64,000 bases of DNA from Natronobeatus ordinarius (GTDB lineage: Archaea; Halobacteriota; Halobacteria; Halobacteriales; Natrialbaceae). Location: positions 2,170,001-2,234,000 of the forward strand of contig NZ_CP101456.1 of assembly GCF_024362485.1 (NCBI RefSeq). The letters run 5' to 3'. The notes under the pieces were generated by a model. That model saw only the letters and a program-made list of their open reading frames with translations, was not told the origin of the DNA and made no database searches. Numbering within the stretch: the first letter of the stretch is position 1; each line of letters opens with the position of its first letter. This document shows positions 1-7,179 of the stretch, piece after piece. The position numbers and the translations under genes were made by a program.

Positions 1-1
1 C

Positions 2-232
2 GAACACGCCCTGTTACGAAACGACCTCCGCGCCCAGCGATCGCGTCGCTACCGGCTCGAGGATCGAACCGACGAACTCGAGACCGAACTCCGTCGGCTC
101 GAGCGCGAGAACGAGTGGCTCAGCCGTCGACTCGAGCGACGGACTGAACCGTCGTGGAAACGCGTCGGGCGCCGGCTGCTCGAGCGCACCTCGGTGCTCT
201 CGATCGGTACGTGGCGGGAACGGCAATCGTAA
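2..232 (+). CDS. C-terminal part of a coiled-coil protein (5' end outside window)
   Basis: The frame is open from base 2 and ends at a TAA at 230-232, giving the last 76 residues. The visible part is dominated by charged heptad-like repeats rich in Leu, Glu and Arg (LEDRTDELETELRRLE is typical), which predict a coiled coil over roughly the first 45 residues. It is followed by a basic tail with a few hydrophobic residues. No enzyme motif is present in the visible part, so the function is not recognisable. The gene is followed 46 bases later by the E1-like gene on the same strand. Function is unknown; the reading frame itself is convincing from codon usage and from the stop just before the next promoter region. 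Confidence 0.6.
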   Translation, partial: EHALLRNDLRAQRSRRYRLEDRTDELETELRRLERENEWLSRRLERRTEPSWKRVGRRLLERTSVLSIGTWRERQS

Positions 233-278
233 CCCGTCGGTCACCAACCGTTATCCCGCCTCCGGGTGGAGCCGACGT

Positions 279-1088
279 ATGAACGAGTCGCTCGATTCGA
301 CCCAGTGCGATCGGTACTCGAGGAGCCTCCTGGTGAAGTCGTTCGAGGAAGCCGACCAGCACCGGTTGTTGACGAGCCGGGTGCTCGTCGTTGGTGCCGG
401 CGGACTCGGCTCGGCGATCATCCAGTATCTGGCGGCGGCCGGCGTCGGCACGATCGGCATCGTCGACGACGGGACGGTCAAACCGTCGAACCTCCAGCGC
501 CAAACGATCCACGGCGTCGACGATGTCGGGGAGCCGAAAGTCGACAGCGCGGCCCGGTTCGTCGGGGCGCTCAACCCCGACGTGACGGTCGAGACCCACT
601 CCGTCCGGGTCGAACCCGACACCGCCGAGGCACTCGTCGAGGGCTCCGACGTGGTCGTCGACGGCCTGGACAACTTTCCCGCACGCTTTCTCCTCAACGA
701 CGTCTGTCGCCTCGAGGGCGTGCCGTTCGTCCACGGCGCCGTCTACGGACTCGAGGGACAGACGACGGTCTTTCGTCCCGGCGGCCCCTGCTACCGCTGT
801 CTGCTCCCCGAGGCGCCGGACCCCGACGTGGCTCCCTCCGGCGAGCCGATGGGGATCTTCCCCACCCTCCCCGGCACGATCGGCTGTCTCCAGGCGACCG
901 AGACGCTCAAACTTCTCCTCGAGCGCGACGGGATCCTCGAGGACCACCTGCTTCGGTACGACGCCACGGACGCGACAGTCGTCCGGACGCCGCTCGAGCG
1001 CGACCCCGACTGTCCGGTCTGCGGACCGGACGGGATCGACTCGATCGAGGACGTCGACTACGGTGGCCGGTGTCGGATCGAACGGTGA
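279..1088 (+). CDS. E1-like/MoeB-ThiF family adenylyltransferase (UbaA-related) without the usual catalytic cysteine
   Basis: This is a 269-residue protein of the HesA/MoeB/ThiF superfamily. In haloarchaea the family member UbaA adenylates SAMP ubiquitin-like proteins for protein conjugation and for sulfur transfer to molybdopterin and tRNA. The N-terminal DRYSR, the Rossmann glycine loop VVGAGGLGS (residues 38-45), the ATP-binding SNLQRQ (70-75), the Lys of GEPK (87) and DGLDNF are all present. Zinc-binding CYRC (171-174) and CPVC (245-248) are intact. In UbaA, MoeB and ThiF a cysteine lies between CYRC and the LPGTxG loop. Here that stretch (about 180-198) reads with Val, Ala, Pro and Ser and has no Cys. 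It could still adenylate, as MoeB does not need the cysteine for adenylation, but thioester formation looks unlikely. It may be a paralogue of UbaA rather than UbaA itself. The ATG lies 46 bases after the upstream gene. Confidence 0.85.
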   Translation: MNESLDSTQCDRYSRSLLVKSFEEADQHRLLTSRVLVVGAGGLGSAIIQYLAAAGVGTIGIVDDGTVKPSNLQRQTIHGVDDVGEPKVDSAARFVGALNPDVTVETHSVRVEPDTAEALVEGSDVVVDGLDNFPARFLLNDVCRLEGVPFVHGAVYGLEGQTTVFRPGGPCYRCLLPEAPDPDVAPSGEPMGIFPTLPGTIGCLQATETLKLLLERDGILEDHLLRYDATDATVVRTPLERDPDCPVCGPDGIDSIEDVDYGGRCRIER

Positions 1089-1124
1089 GCCGGAAGTGAA
1101 ACGCATTTCGTCTCCGGAACGAGA

Positions 1125-1544
1125 GTGACGGGCGTGTCACGAGCCGCCGAGTACGCCCGACGACGGATCGCCGACGAGCATCAGGACGTGATCGCCGGCA
1201 TCGACGCCTGTGCCGACGCCGTCGCCCACCGGTGGGAGGAGGACTCGACGGGCGATCGCGCTGCCGTCGTCGAGCCCCTTCGAACCTGCCTCGACGCTCG
1301 CGGCCTGCTCGCTCGCCTTCCGTCGGTCCTCGCGGCCGCCGTCGAGGCGACGGGACACGACCTGGCCGCGCCGCCGGTCGCCGCACCGCCGTACGTCGTC
1401 GTGACGAGCCAGGGACCGGTCCTCCGGGCGACGATCGACCCCGGCCGGCTCGTGATCCGGCTCGAGGCCTTCACGGTCGTCCGCGAGTCAGAATCCAGCT
1501 ATCGGCGCCTCGAGGGGACGCAACTTGCGGTCTCGCTCGAGTGA
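1125..1544 (+). CDS. Hypothetical haloarchaeal protein
   Basis: This is a 139-residue acidic protein. The N-terminal half is helical with a conserved-looking EHQDVIAGIDACADAVAHRW segment. The C-terminal half has alternating hydrophobic residues (YVVVTSQGPVLRATIDPGRLVIRLEAF) consistent with a small beta sheet. No catalytic motif is recognisable and no membrane segment is present. The outer start is GTG at 1125; a second GTG at 1134 (MSRAAEYARR) is an equally good start. It lies 37 bases after the E1-like gene on the same strand and may be cotranscribed with it, and it converges tail-to-tail with the cyclase gene (4 bases apart). Function unknown. Confidence 0.65.
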   Translation: MTGVSRAAEYARRRIADEHQDVIAGIDACADAVAHRWEEDSTGDRAAVVEPLRTCLDARGLLARLPSVLAAAVEATGHDLAAPPVAAPPYVVVTSQGPVLRATIDPGRLVIRLEAFTVVRESESSYRRLEGTQLAVSLE

Positions 1545-1548
1545 GGAC

Positions 1549-2301
1549 TCACTCCTCGTCGAGGACTGCGACCGCCCGGACCGGAGCGCCGTCGGCGTCG
1601 CCGAGGTTCAGCGGGTAGGCGTGGAGTTCGAACGTCTCCGGAACCGCCGCGAGTCCGCACAGGTTCTCGAGGAGCAGCCGACCGTCGCCGAGGAGGGCGT
1701 GATGGACCGGATAGCCGTCGGGTTCGTCGGCTCGAGCGGCCGGCGTCGGCGTGGGATCGACGTTCGGCGCGTCGACCCCGAGATGACAGCGTCGCTCGAG
1801 CAGGTAGTCGGCCGCGTCGGCCGTCAGGTACGGGTGGTCGAAGTAGCGATCTGTCCCCCAGTGAGTTTCCCAGCCGGTCCGGACGAGGAGCAAGTCGGCG
1901 TCGCGTGGATCGTCGTCGGTGTCTGCGGCGTCGTACGCGTCACGGAGTGCGTCGGTGTCTGCGGCGTCGTACGCGTCACGGAGTGCGTCGGTGTCTGCGG
2001 CGTCGTACGCGTCACGGAGTGCGTCGGCGTCGATCGGCTCGCGGTCCTCGAGCGGCCGACAGTCAACGACGCGCGTCGTGAAGCGAAACGTCTCGAGGGA
2101 GTATTCCTCGAGCGTCCGGCCACCGGAAACGAGGTGTGCCGGCGCGTCGACGTGCGTCCCCGCGTGGGTGTCGATCGACAGTCCCGTGGTGCGGTAGCCG
2201 TCGGCCTCGAGCGTCGCCGTGGGTTCGATCTCGACGGGCGGATCGCCCGGGTAGACCGGCATCCCATCCTCGAGTTGGTGCGAGAGGTCGTAGGTTGGCA
2301 T
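1549..2301 (-). CDS. Cyclase family protein (kynurenine formamidase-like metal-dependent hydrolase)
   Basis: This 250-residue protein belongs to the Cyclase/KynB-like family of metal-dependent amide or lactone hydrolases. The hallmark motif HxGTHxDxPxH is at residues 46-56 (His46, His50, Asp52, His56), and the N-terminal DLSHQLEDGMPVYPGD is typical. The C-terminal part (LLLENLCGLAAVP) also matches the family. An unusual insertion at residues 93-128 consists of three identical 12-residue units, DALRDAYDAADT, encoded by three identical 36-base repeats. They replace what is normally a short linker before the strand containing DLLLVRTGW. The insertion keeps the frame and would add acidic helix. 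Substrate unknown; a formamidase or other cyclic-amide hydrolase role is possible. Confidence 0.8.
   Translation of the reverse strand: MPTYDLSHQLEDGMPVYPGDPPVEIEPTATLEADGYRTTGLSIDTHAGTHVDAPAHLVSGGRTLEEYSLETFRFTTRVVDCRPLEDREPIDADALRDAYDAADTDALRDAYDAADTDALRDAYDAADTDDDPRDADLLLVRTGWETHWGTDRYFDHPYLTADAADYLLERRCHLGVDAPNVDPTPTPAARADEPDGYPVHHALLGDGRLLLENLCGLAAVPETFELHAYPLNLGDADGAPVRAVAVLDEE
1915..2022. repeat. Three perfect tandem copies of a 36-bp in-frame repeat
   Basis: Three identical 36-base units lie at 1915-1950, 1951-1986 and 1987-2022 inside the cyclase gene. Being a multiple of three, they add whole 12-residue units. Perfect identity between units, including third codon positions, indicates recent expansion by slippage or unequal recombination. 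Confidence 0.95.
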
Positions 2302-2349
2302 GCGGATCGCTAGTCGCTCGAGCGTGGTGTATCGCGCGGTCTCGGGCGG

Positions 2350-2847
2350 TCAGTCGGCGGTCTCGACCTCGAGGTCCTCGCGCGCCATGGCGAGCCTGAA
2401 CGTCGGAACGGTCCGGTACTCGACCTCGACGACGCCCTTCCGGCGGAGGCTCTGGAGGCCCGAGCGGACCTCGTCGGTGTCGGGGTCGACGTCGAACGCC
2501 TCCCGGAGGGCGTGGAGGACGGCGACGACGCTCTGGGAGCGCTCGTCAGGGCCGGCGAGCACCTCGAGGATCTGCGTCTGGAGTTCGGGGACGCGGACGC
2601 GAGAGGGTGGCCCCTCGTCGACGCTCTCGACCCCGGGTTCGACGTCGACGAGGTCGGCGGCCTCCGCAGTGGCGCGGATCAAGCTGTTGTCGTCCCGGAA
2701 GTAGTACTCTTTGAGCTCGTTCTCGAGGTACTGGTGGACCTCGCTGCCGCTCTCCAGCTCCCAGCGCTCCTGTAGCTCGGCGTTTTTCGTCGGTTGCAGT
2801 TCGACGACGTCGGCCAGTCGTGCTTTCGCCTCCTCGGAGAGCGTCAT
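2350..2847 (-). CDS. DUF5797-like haloarchaeal winged-helix protein
   Basis: This is a 165-residue acidic protein. Residues near the N terminus (RLADVVELQPTKNAELQERWEL) and the C-terminal half (QTQILEVLAGPDERSQSVVAVLHALREAF...GLQSLRRKGVVEVEYRTVPTFRL) look like helix-turn-helix and wing elements. I recall this pattern as the haloarchaeal family DUF5797, but I cannot verify the name. The start is ATG at 2847, preceded by an A/T tract (AAAAATA on the minus strand, about 2870) at the distance expected for the TATA box of a leaderless transcript. The in-frame ATG at 2889 lies upstream of that box. A DNA-binding role is inferred. Confidence 0.75.
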   Translation of the reverse strand: MTLSEEAKARLADVVELQPTKNAELQERWELESGSEVHQYLENELKEYYFRDDNSLIRATAEAADLVDVEPGVESVDEGPPSRVRVPELQTQILEVLAGPDERSQSVVAVLHALREAFDVDPDTDEVRSGLQSLRRKGVVEVEYRTVPTFRLAMAREDLEVETAD

Positions 2848-2914
2848 CGTCGAACCGTACGGGAAACCGCTATTTTTGCGTTGCGTCATCCCACGCGCGG
2901 CGAGGTCGCTCGAC

Positions 2915-4210
2915 TTAGTCGTCGCCCGTGGTCGGCGTCCCCCCGGCCACCTCGAGGGTCTCTTCGACCTGCGTGTAGACGAGGATCGAGCCGAAGACGG
3001 CGAGGCCCGCGCCGAACGCGAAGGGTACCACGAAGCCGTAGCCGATCAGCGCCCCCGAGATGAGCGGGCCGGCCGCGATGCCGAAGCCAAAGGCCATCGT
3101 GAGCACCGACAGCTTCGTCCCGGACTCGCCTTTGCCCGCGAGGTCGCCGGCGAGGGCGAGCGCCGGCGCGAACACCATCGCCCCGGCCGCGCCCTGGAGG
3201 AATCGGACGAGGAACATCGTCTCCGGCGTCGGCGCGAAGCCCTGCCCGAGCGTCGTCGGGATCAGTAGCAGCATCCCGACGAGGATGAACGGCCGCCGGC
3301 CGTAGCGGTCGCTCGCTCGTCCGACCGGCGTCTGAAACAGCACCTGGGCGAGGATGAACGCCGAGAACTGCAGGCCGAACCAGGTGGCCCCCTGCTCGAG
3401 TTTGGCGTTGACCTGGGGCTGGATGGTCGCAAAGAGCGCGATTGCCGCCGCCAGAAAGAGCGTGACGACGCCGAGGGTGAAGATCGGATCGAGCAGCTTC
3501 GACCCGGTTCGATCCCGGATCGGGATCGAGAGGTCGGCGCCGGCGTTCGCTCGCGCCACGTCGGGGTCGGAGACGAGAATCGTCACGAGCAGAAGTCCGA
3601 GAGCGGCCATGACCGTCGCGAAGTAGAAGGCGGCGTCGAAGCCGCTGACCGTCACGCCGCCGGTGGGCGGAAGCGAGTAGGGGCCGGCGTTGACGACGGC
3701 ACCCGCGGCGACCGGGCCGGCACCGAAGCCGATCAGTCGGAAGGTGTTGTAAACGCCCATGTTGCCGCCGCGGTCTCCTGTCGTCGCCAATTCGTTCACG
3801 AGCGCGATCGAAGCCGGGACGATGAAGGCGATGCTTACCCCCTGGAGCCCGCGAATAACCACGAGCGAGAGGTACGACCCCGCGAAGACGTACGCGAGGT
3901 TCGTGGCGGCCAGTCCGCCGAGGCCGAAGAGGATGAACAGCTTGCGCTTCCCCGCCCGATCCGAGAGCCGCCCCGTCAGCGGCTGGACGCTGCTGTTGAG
4001 CAGGCCTGCCAGCGAGAGGATGATCCCGATGATCATCGACTCCGCCAGCCCGAACGTCTGCCCGCCCACGACGTCGCTCACCACGTACAGCGGGATGACG
4101 ACGATCAGAAACGAGTTGCCGACGCCGTCGGCCATTCGCGCGAACGCCAGCGCCAGCACTCGCCGGTCGACGGCGAACAGCGCGAACGCTCGACGCAAAA
4201 TCCCTCGCAC
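2915..4210 (-). CDS. MFS transporter
   Basis: This is a major facilitator superfamily carrier of about 430 residues with 12 predicted membrane helices. The first is around RMADGVGNSFLIVVIPLYVV. The inter-helix motif A is clear: GRLSDRAGKRK between TM2 and TM3, with a second copy GRASDRYGRRPF in the C-terminal half. This duplicated pattern is typical of drug:H+ antiporter or sugar-type MFS proteins; the substrate cannot be told. The start is uncertain: GTG at 4210 gives a normal-length N terminus, GTG at 4219 and TTG at 4237 are in-frame alternatives. The gene stands alone and is divergent from the small DUF5789-type gene. Confidence 0.85.
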   Translation of the reverse strand: MRGILRRAFALFAVDRRVLALAFARMADGVGNSFLIVVIPLYVVSDVVGGQTFGLAESMIIGIILSLAGLLNSSVQPLTGRLSDRAGKRKLFILFGLGGLAATNLAYVFAGSYLSLVVIRGLQGVSIAFIVPASIALVNELATTGDRGGNMGVYNTFRLIGFGAGPVAAGAVVNAGPYSLPPTGGVTVSGFDAAFYFATVMAALGLLLVTILVSDPDVARANAGADLSIPIRDRTGSKLLDPIFTLGVVTLFLAAAIALFATIQPQVNAKLEQGATWFGLQFSAFILAQVLFQTPVGRASDRYGRRPFILVGMLLLIPTTLGQGFAPTPETMFLVRFLQGAAGAMVFAPALALAGDLAGKGESGTKLSVLTMAFGFGIAAGPLISGALIGYGFVVPFAFGAGLAVFGSILVYTQVEETLEVAGGTPTTGDD

Positions 4211-4354
4211 TACTCCCACATCCGTGGCTGAACGCAATCATCGTTTCGAAGCGAAACGAACGCTGCCCTGACCACGCGCCGACCGTTCCGCAGGGTGTAC
4301 TGTCACGATCACCCCACAGAGGAGTACAAGCCGTTCCGGCGACTCGAGTGCGGT

Positions 4355-4612
4355 ATGGGTCGACAGATCAAACTCAGCCGCGTCGAGACGACCCTCGAGG
4401 AACTCGACTACCCCGTTACCAGAGCACAGGCGGTCGACGGCCTTGAGGACGTCACCCTTCTGCTCGCCGACGGCGAGGCGAACCTCGGCGACGTCGTCTC
4501 CCGGACGGGCAGCGAGACGTACGCGAGTCGCGACGAACTCGTAGGCGAGGTGTTCAACGTCCTCCCCCGCCGTGCCGTCGGCGAGCCGTTCCAGTCCGAA
4601 GGCGAGGGATGA
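4355..4612 (+). CDS. DUF5789-like small haloarchaeal protein
   Basis: This is an 85-residue acidic protein starting MGRQIKLSRVETTLEELDYP and ending in AVGEPFQSEGEG. It is soluble, mostly helical, with a central DVTLLLADGEANLGDVVSRT segment. The pattern resembles a conserved haloarchaeal family I recall as DUF5789; no function is known to me. The ATG at 4355 is preferred over an upstream in-frame ATG at 4295 because family members begin at this point. It is transcribed divergently from the MFS gene. Confidence 0.7.
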   Translation: MGRQIKLSRVETTLEELDYPVTRAQAVDGLEDVTLLLADGEANLGDVVSRTGSETYASRDELVGEVFNVLPRRAVGEPFQSEGEG

Positions 4613-4665
4613 GCGGGCAGCAGGAGGTGAGCGGGCAGCAGGAGGTGAGCGGGCAGTCGGGGAGT
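4611..4665. repeat. 18-bp tandem repeat, two full units and a partial third
   Basis: Two perfect 18-base units (4611-4628 and 4629-4646, core GAGCGGGCAGCAGGAGGT) are followed by a third, diverged unit from 4647. They begin on the stop codon of the DUF5789-like gene and lie in the 149-base gap before TFS. Each full unit contains GGAGGTGA, which resembles a Shine-Dalgarno sequence but is not placed in front of a start. Confidence 0.85.
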
Positions 4666-4761
4666 CAACGGACGGAGCGGCTGCGGTGCGCGAACACGGC
4701 TCGATGGAAGTGAGCGCAAACGGGTCGTTTAAGATGTTCCGCCCGCGTATCCCCGACACTG

Positions 4762-5070
4762 ATGGAGTTCTGCGACGAATGCGGTTCGATGATGAAAGCC
4801 GAGGACGACACCTGGGTCTGTGGCAGCTGTGGCTTCACGAAACCGAAGGGTGACGCCGCCCAGTATACGATCACGGAAGACCAGGAGATCAGCGAAGTGA
4901 TCGAGTCCTCAGAAGAGACGTCGCTCCCGGAGACGGACGCTCGCTGTCCCGAGTGCGGGCACGATCGGGCGTACTGGTACATGCAACAGATTCGGTCGGC
5001 CGACGAGTCAGAGACGCGCTTTTTCATCTGCTCGAGTTGCGAACACAAGTGGCGCGAGGACGATAACTGA
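4762..5070 (+). CDS. tfs: Transcription factor S (TFIIS-like cleavage factor / RPA12-type subunit)
   Basis: This 102-residue protein rescues backtracked archaeal RNA polymerase by stimulating transcript cleavage. The N-terminal zinc ribbon uses C4, C7, C20 and C23. The C-terminal TFIIS-type ribbon uses C62, C65, C90 and C93, with the catalytic acidic pair Asp81-Glu82 in the hairpin loop QIRSADESETRFF. All are present, so the protein should be active. The length and two-ribbon layout match archaeal TFS. The ATG at 4762 begins directly with the first ribbon. It converges with the LMW phosphatase gene 53 bases downstream. Confidence 0.93.
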   Translation: MEFCDECGSMMKAEDDTWVCGSCGFTKPKGDAAQYTITEDQEISEVIESSEETSLPETDARCPECGHDRAYWYMQQIRSADESETRFFICSSCEHKWREDDN

Positions 5071-5123
5071 CACCGCTGGGGCGATTCTGACGTCGCCCAG
5101 TGTCGACCTCGTTCGACGCCGTT

Positions 5124-5600
5124 TCACCCGTTACTCTCGTTCTCCGCCGCCTCGAGTTCGTCGAAGAGCGCCTCGACCCGCCGTCGAATCTCGGCTCTGA
5201 TCTCGCGCGCGCCGTCGACCGACGCGCCGTGGGGGTCCTCGAGGTCCCAGTCGCGGGCGTCCCCGCGCCAGGTCATCGGGCAGATCCCCTCGGCGTCACA
5301 GCCCATCGTGATCACGACGTCGCAGTCGTCGATCTCCCCGGGCGTAATCTCCCGCGGGCGGCTGTCGGCGAGGTCGATTTCAACCTCCGCCATCACCTCG
5401 CAGACGACGTCGTGGACGCGATCGGCGGGGTCCGTCCCACCGGAGTGAATTCGCACGCGGTCTTCGAGGCCGCGCTCCTCGCGCTCTCGTTGCGCGAACG
5501 CGGTCGCCATCTGGCTTCGTCCCGCGTTCTGCACGCAGACGAAGGCGATCGTGGTCGGGTCGGTTCCTCGTTCGTTCGATCGATGTTCTCGTTCCGTCAT
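5124..5600 (-). CDS. Low-molecular-weight phosphatase / arsenate reductase ArsC-like protein
   Basis: This 158-residue protein has the LMW-PTP fold signature C(X)5R-S at residues 22-29 (CVQNAGRS) and a C-terminal Asp-Pro loop (DWDLEDPHG) that supplies the general acid. Members act either as tyrosine phosphatases or as arsenate reductases. Extra cysteines around residues 68 and 100-106 could serve thiol-coupled arsenate reduction. It is the last gene of the pst-phoU cluster, 55 bases after phoU, on the same strand. Since arsenate enters through Pst transporters, a detoxifying arsenate reductase fits the context, but a regulatory phosphatase is also possible. Confidence 0.82.
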   Translation of the reverse strand: MTEREHRSNERGTDPTTIAFVCVQNAGRSQMATAFAQREREERGLEDRVRIHSGGTDPADRVHDVVCEVMAEVEIDLADSRPREITPGEIDDCDVVITMGCDAEGICPMTWRGDARDWDLEDPHGASVDGAREIRAEIRRRVEALFDELEAAENESNG

Positions 5601-5655
5601 GGTTCGGTATCCCCTCGCGTCGGTTCGTTCGTAGTGTCGCTCATCGTACGGTCGG

Positions 5656-6339
5656 TCAGTAGATCAACTCGTCGTCGTTTTCGACCATGTACAGCGTCCT
5701 GGCGGCGACGTTGACCGCGTGATCGCCGACGCGTTCGAGGTCCCGGAGGATCAACAGCATCCGGGAGACCTCCGCGAGGGCGGTCTCGGCGTCCGTCCAG
5801 TCGTCGGCTTCGGCCGCTGGATCCGCCTCGAGCAGCTCACGGACGACGGCGGAACTCGCCTCCGCACAGCGCGCGTCGAGGTGGTCGTCCATGGCAGCGA
5901 CCTCCCTCGCTGCGTCGGCATCGTCGGTCGCGTACGCACCCATCGCGGCGTCGACCATCTCGAGGGCGTACTCGCCGATCTCCTCGACGTCGACGGTCGG
6001 ATGCTCGATTCCGCCGGCCGGCGTCGTGTACTTTCCGAGGTTCGTCGCCAGATCGCCGATCCGCTCTATGTCGGTGATCACCTTGAACGACGAGGCGATG
6101 ACGCGCAGGTCGCCTGCGACCGGCTGCTGGAGGGCGATCAGTTCGATACACGCCCCCTCGAGCTCGAGGTACCGCTCGTTGATCTGGTAATCGCCCTCGA
6201 TCACCGCCTCGGCGCGCTCGACGTCGCCGTCCTCGAGGGCGCGGATGGCTTGCTGGAGCCGGCCGCGGACCAGGTCGCTCATGTCGAGGACGTCCTCGCG
6301 GAGGGCCTCGAGTTGTCGCTGGTAGTCGGTTCGTGGCAT
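5656..6339 (-). CDS. phoU: PhoU phosphate signalling protein
   Basis: This 227-residue protein is made of two PhoU repeats of three helices. The first runs from LREDVLDMSDLVRGRLQQAI to the conserved metal-site region ERIGDLATNLGKY; the second ends with DLERVGDHAVNVAARTLYM. The E/DxxxDxxxN patterns that bind iron or manganese clusters are visible in both (ERIGDLATN and ERVGDHAVN). PhoU represses phosphate uptake when phosphate is sufficient, working with PstB. Its ATG at 6339 is 2 bases after the pstB stop, so translation is likely coupled. Length matches archaeal PhoU. Confidence 0.94.
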   Translation of the reverse strand: MPRTDYQRQLEALREDVLDMSDLVRGRLQQAIRALEDGDVERAEAVIEGDYQINERYLELEGACIELIALQQPVAGDLRVIASSFKVITDIERIGDLATNLGKYTTPAGGIEHPTVDVEEIGEYALEMVDAAMGAYATDDADAAREVAAMDDHLDARCAEASSAVVRELLEADPAAEADDWTDAETALAEVSRMLLILRDLERVGDHAVNVAARTLYMVENDDELIY

Positions 6340-6341
6340 GA

Positions 6342-7178
6342 TTATCCGAACTTTCCGGTGATGTAGTCCTCGACGCGGTCGTCTTCCGGGTCCTCGAAGA
6401 TTTTTGCCGTCTCATCGAACTCGACGAGTTCGCCGCCGGTGAGGAAGACGGCGGTCTGATCGGAGATCCGGGCGGCCTGTTGCATGTTGTGGGTGACGAT
6501 GACGACGGTATACTCCTCGACGAGTTCGTCGATCAGGTCCTCGATCTTCGAGGCGGCGACGGGGTCGAGCGCGGAGGTCGGTTCGTCCATCAGGATGACC
6601 TCGGGGTCGGGTGCGATCGCGCGGGCGATACAGAGCCGCTGTTGTTGGCCGCCGGAGAGGTCCAGTCCCGAGGACTCGAGTTTGTCCTTCACCTCGTCCC
6701 AGAGGGCCGCCCCGCGCAAGGCGCGTTCGACGGCGGCGTCGAGGTCGACCTCGTCGGCTTTTCCCTGAATGCGCAGGCCGTAGGCGACGTTGTCGTAGAT
6801 CGACTTGGGGAAGGGGTTCGGTTTCTGGAACACCTGTCCAATCTTCCGGCGCAAGGCGACGGGATCGACGTCCTCGTCGTAGACGTTCTTCCCGTGGAAG
6901 GAGAGCTCGCCCTCGACGCGACAGACGTCGATCCGGTCGTTCATCCGGTTGATCGACCGGAGGAACGTCGACTCCCCACAGCCCGAGGGGCCGATCAGCG
7001 CGGTGACCTCGCGTTCGGGGATCGCCATCGAGACGTCCGAGATCGCCTGGTCGTCGCCGTAGTAGACGTCGAGGTTCCGGGCCTCGAGGACGATGTCGTG
7101 TGACCGGTCGGTTCGATCTCGAGTCTCGGTCTGTACGTCGGTCGTGATCAGCGAGTGATCGTCGTTTGTCGTGGACAT
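6342..7178 (-). CDS. pstB: Phosphate ABC transporter ATP-binding protein PstB with altered Walker A (K to E)
   Basis: This 278-residue ABC ATPase energises phosphate import through PstC and PstA. The signature LSGGQQQRL, Walker B VILMDEP, the H-loop VTHNMQQ and the PstB-specific [25 protein letters not shown] are intact. The Walker A reads GPSGCGEST: residue 69, normally the phosphate-binding lysine, is glutamate (codon GAG at 6974-6972; AAG would give Lys). Loss of that lysine usually abolishes ATP hydrolysis. The rest of the gene shows no decay, so either a recent single-base mutation, a sequencing error, or a tolerated variant must be considered. It is 1 base from pstA upstream and 2 bases from phoU downstream. 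Confidence 0.93.
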   Translation of the reverse strand: MSTTNDDHSLITTDVQTETRDRTDRSHDIVLEARNLDVYYGDDQAISDVSMAIPEREVTALIGPSGCGESTFLRSINRMNDRIDVCRVEGELSFHGKNVYDEDVDPVALRRKIGQVFQKPNPFPKSIYDNVAYGLRIQGKADEVDLDAAVERALRGAALWDEVKDKLESSGLDLSGGQQQRLCIARAIAPDPEVILMDEPTSALDPVAASKIEDLIDELVEEYTVVIVTHNMQQAARISDQTAVFLTGGELVEFDETAKIFEDPEDDRVEDYITGKFG

Positions 7179-7179
7179 G

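Noticed and set aside
1915-2022. Regular 36-base repeats that might be a CRISPR array.
   Set aside because: The units are directly adjacent with no spacers and lie inside a protein gene in frame.
2886-4241. A 451-codon minus-strand frame starting with ATG at 4241.
   Set aside because: It overlaps the MFS transporter in another frame; only the latter has membrane helices and MFS motifs.
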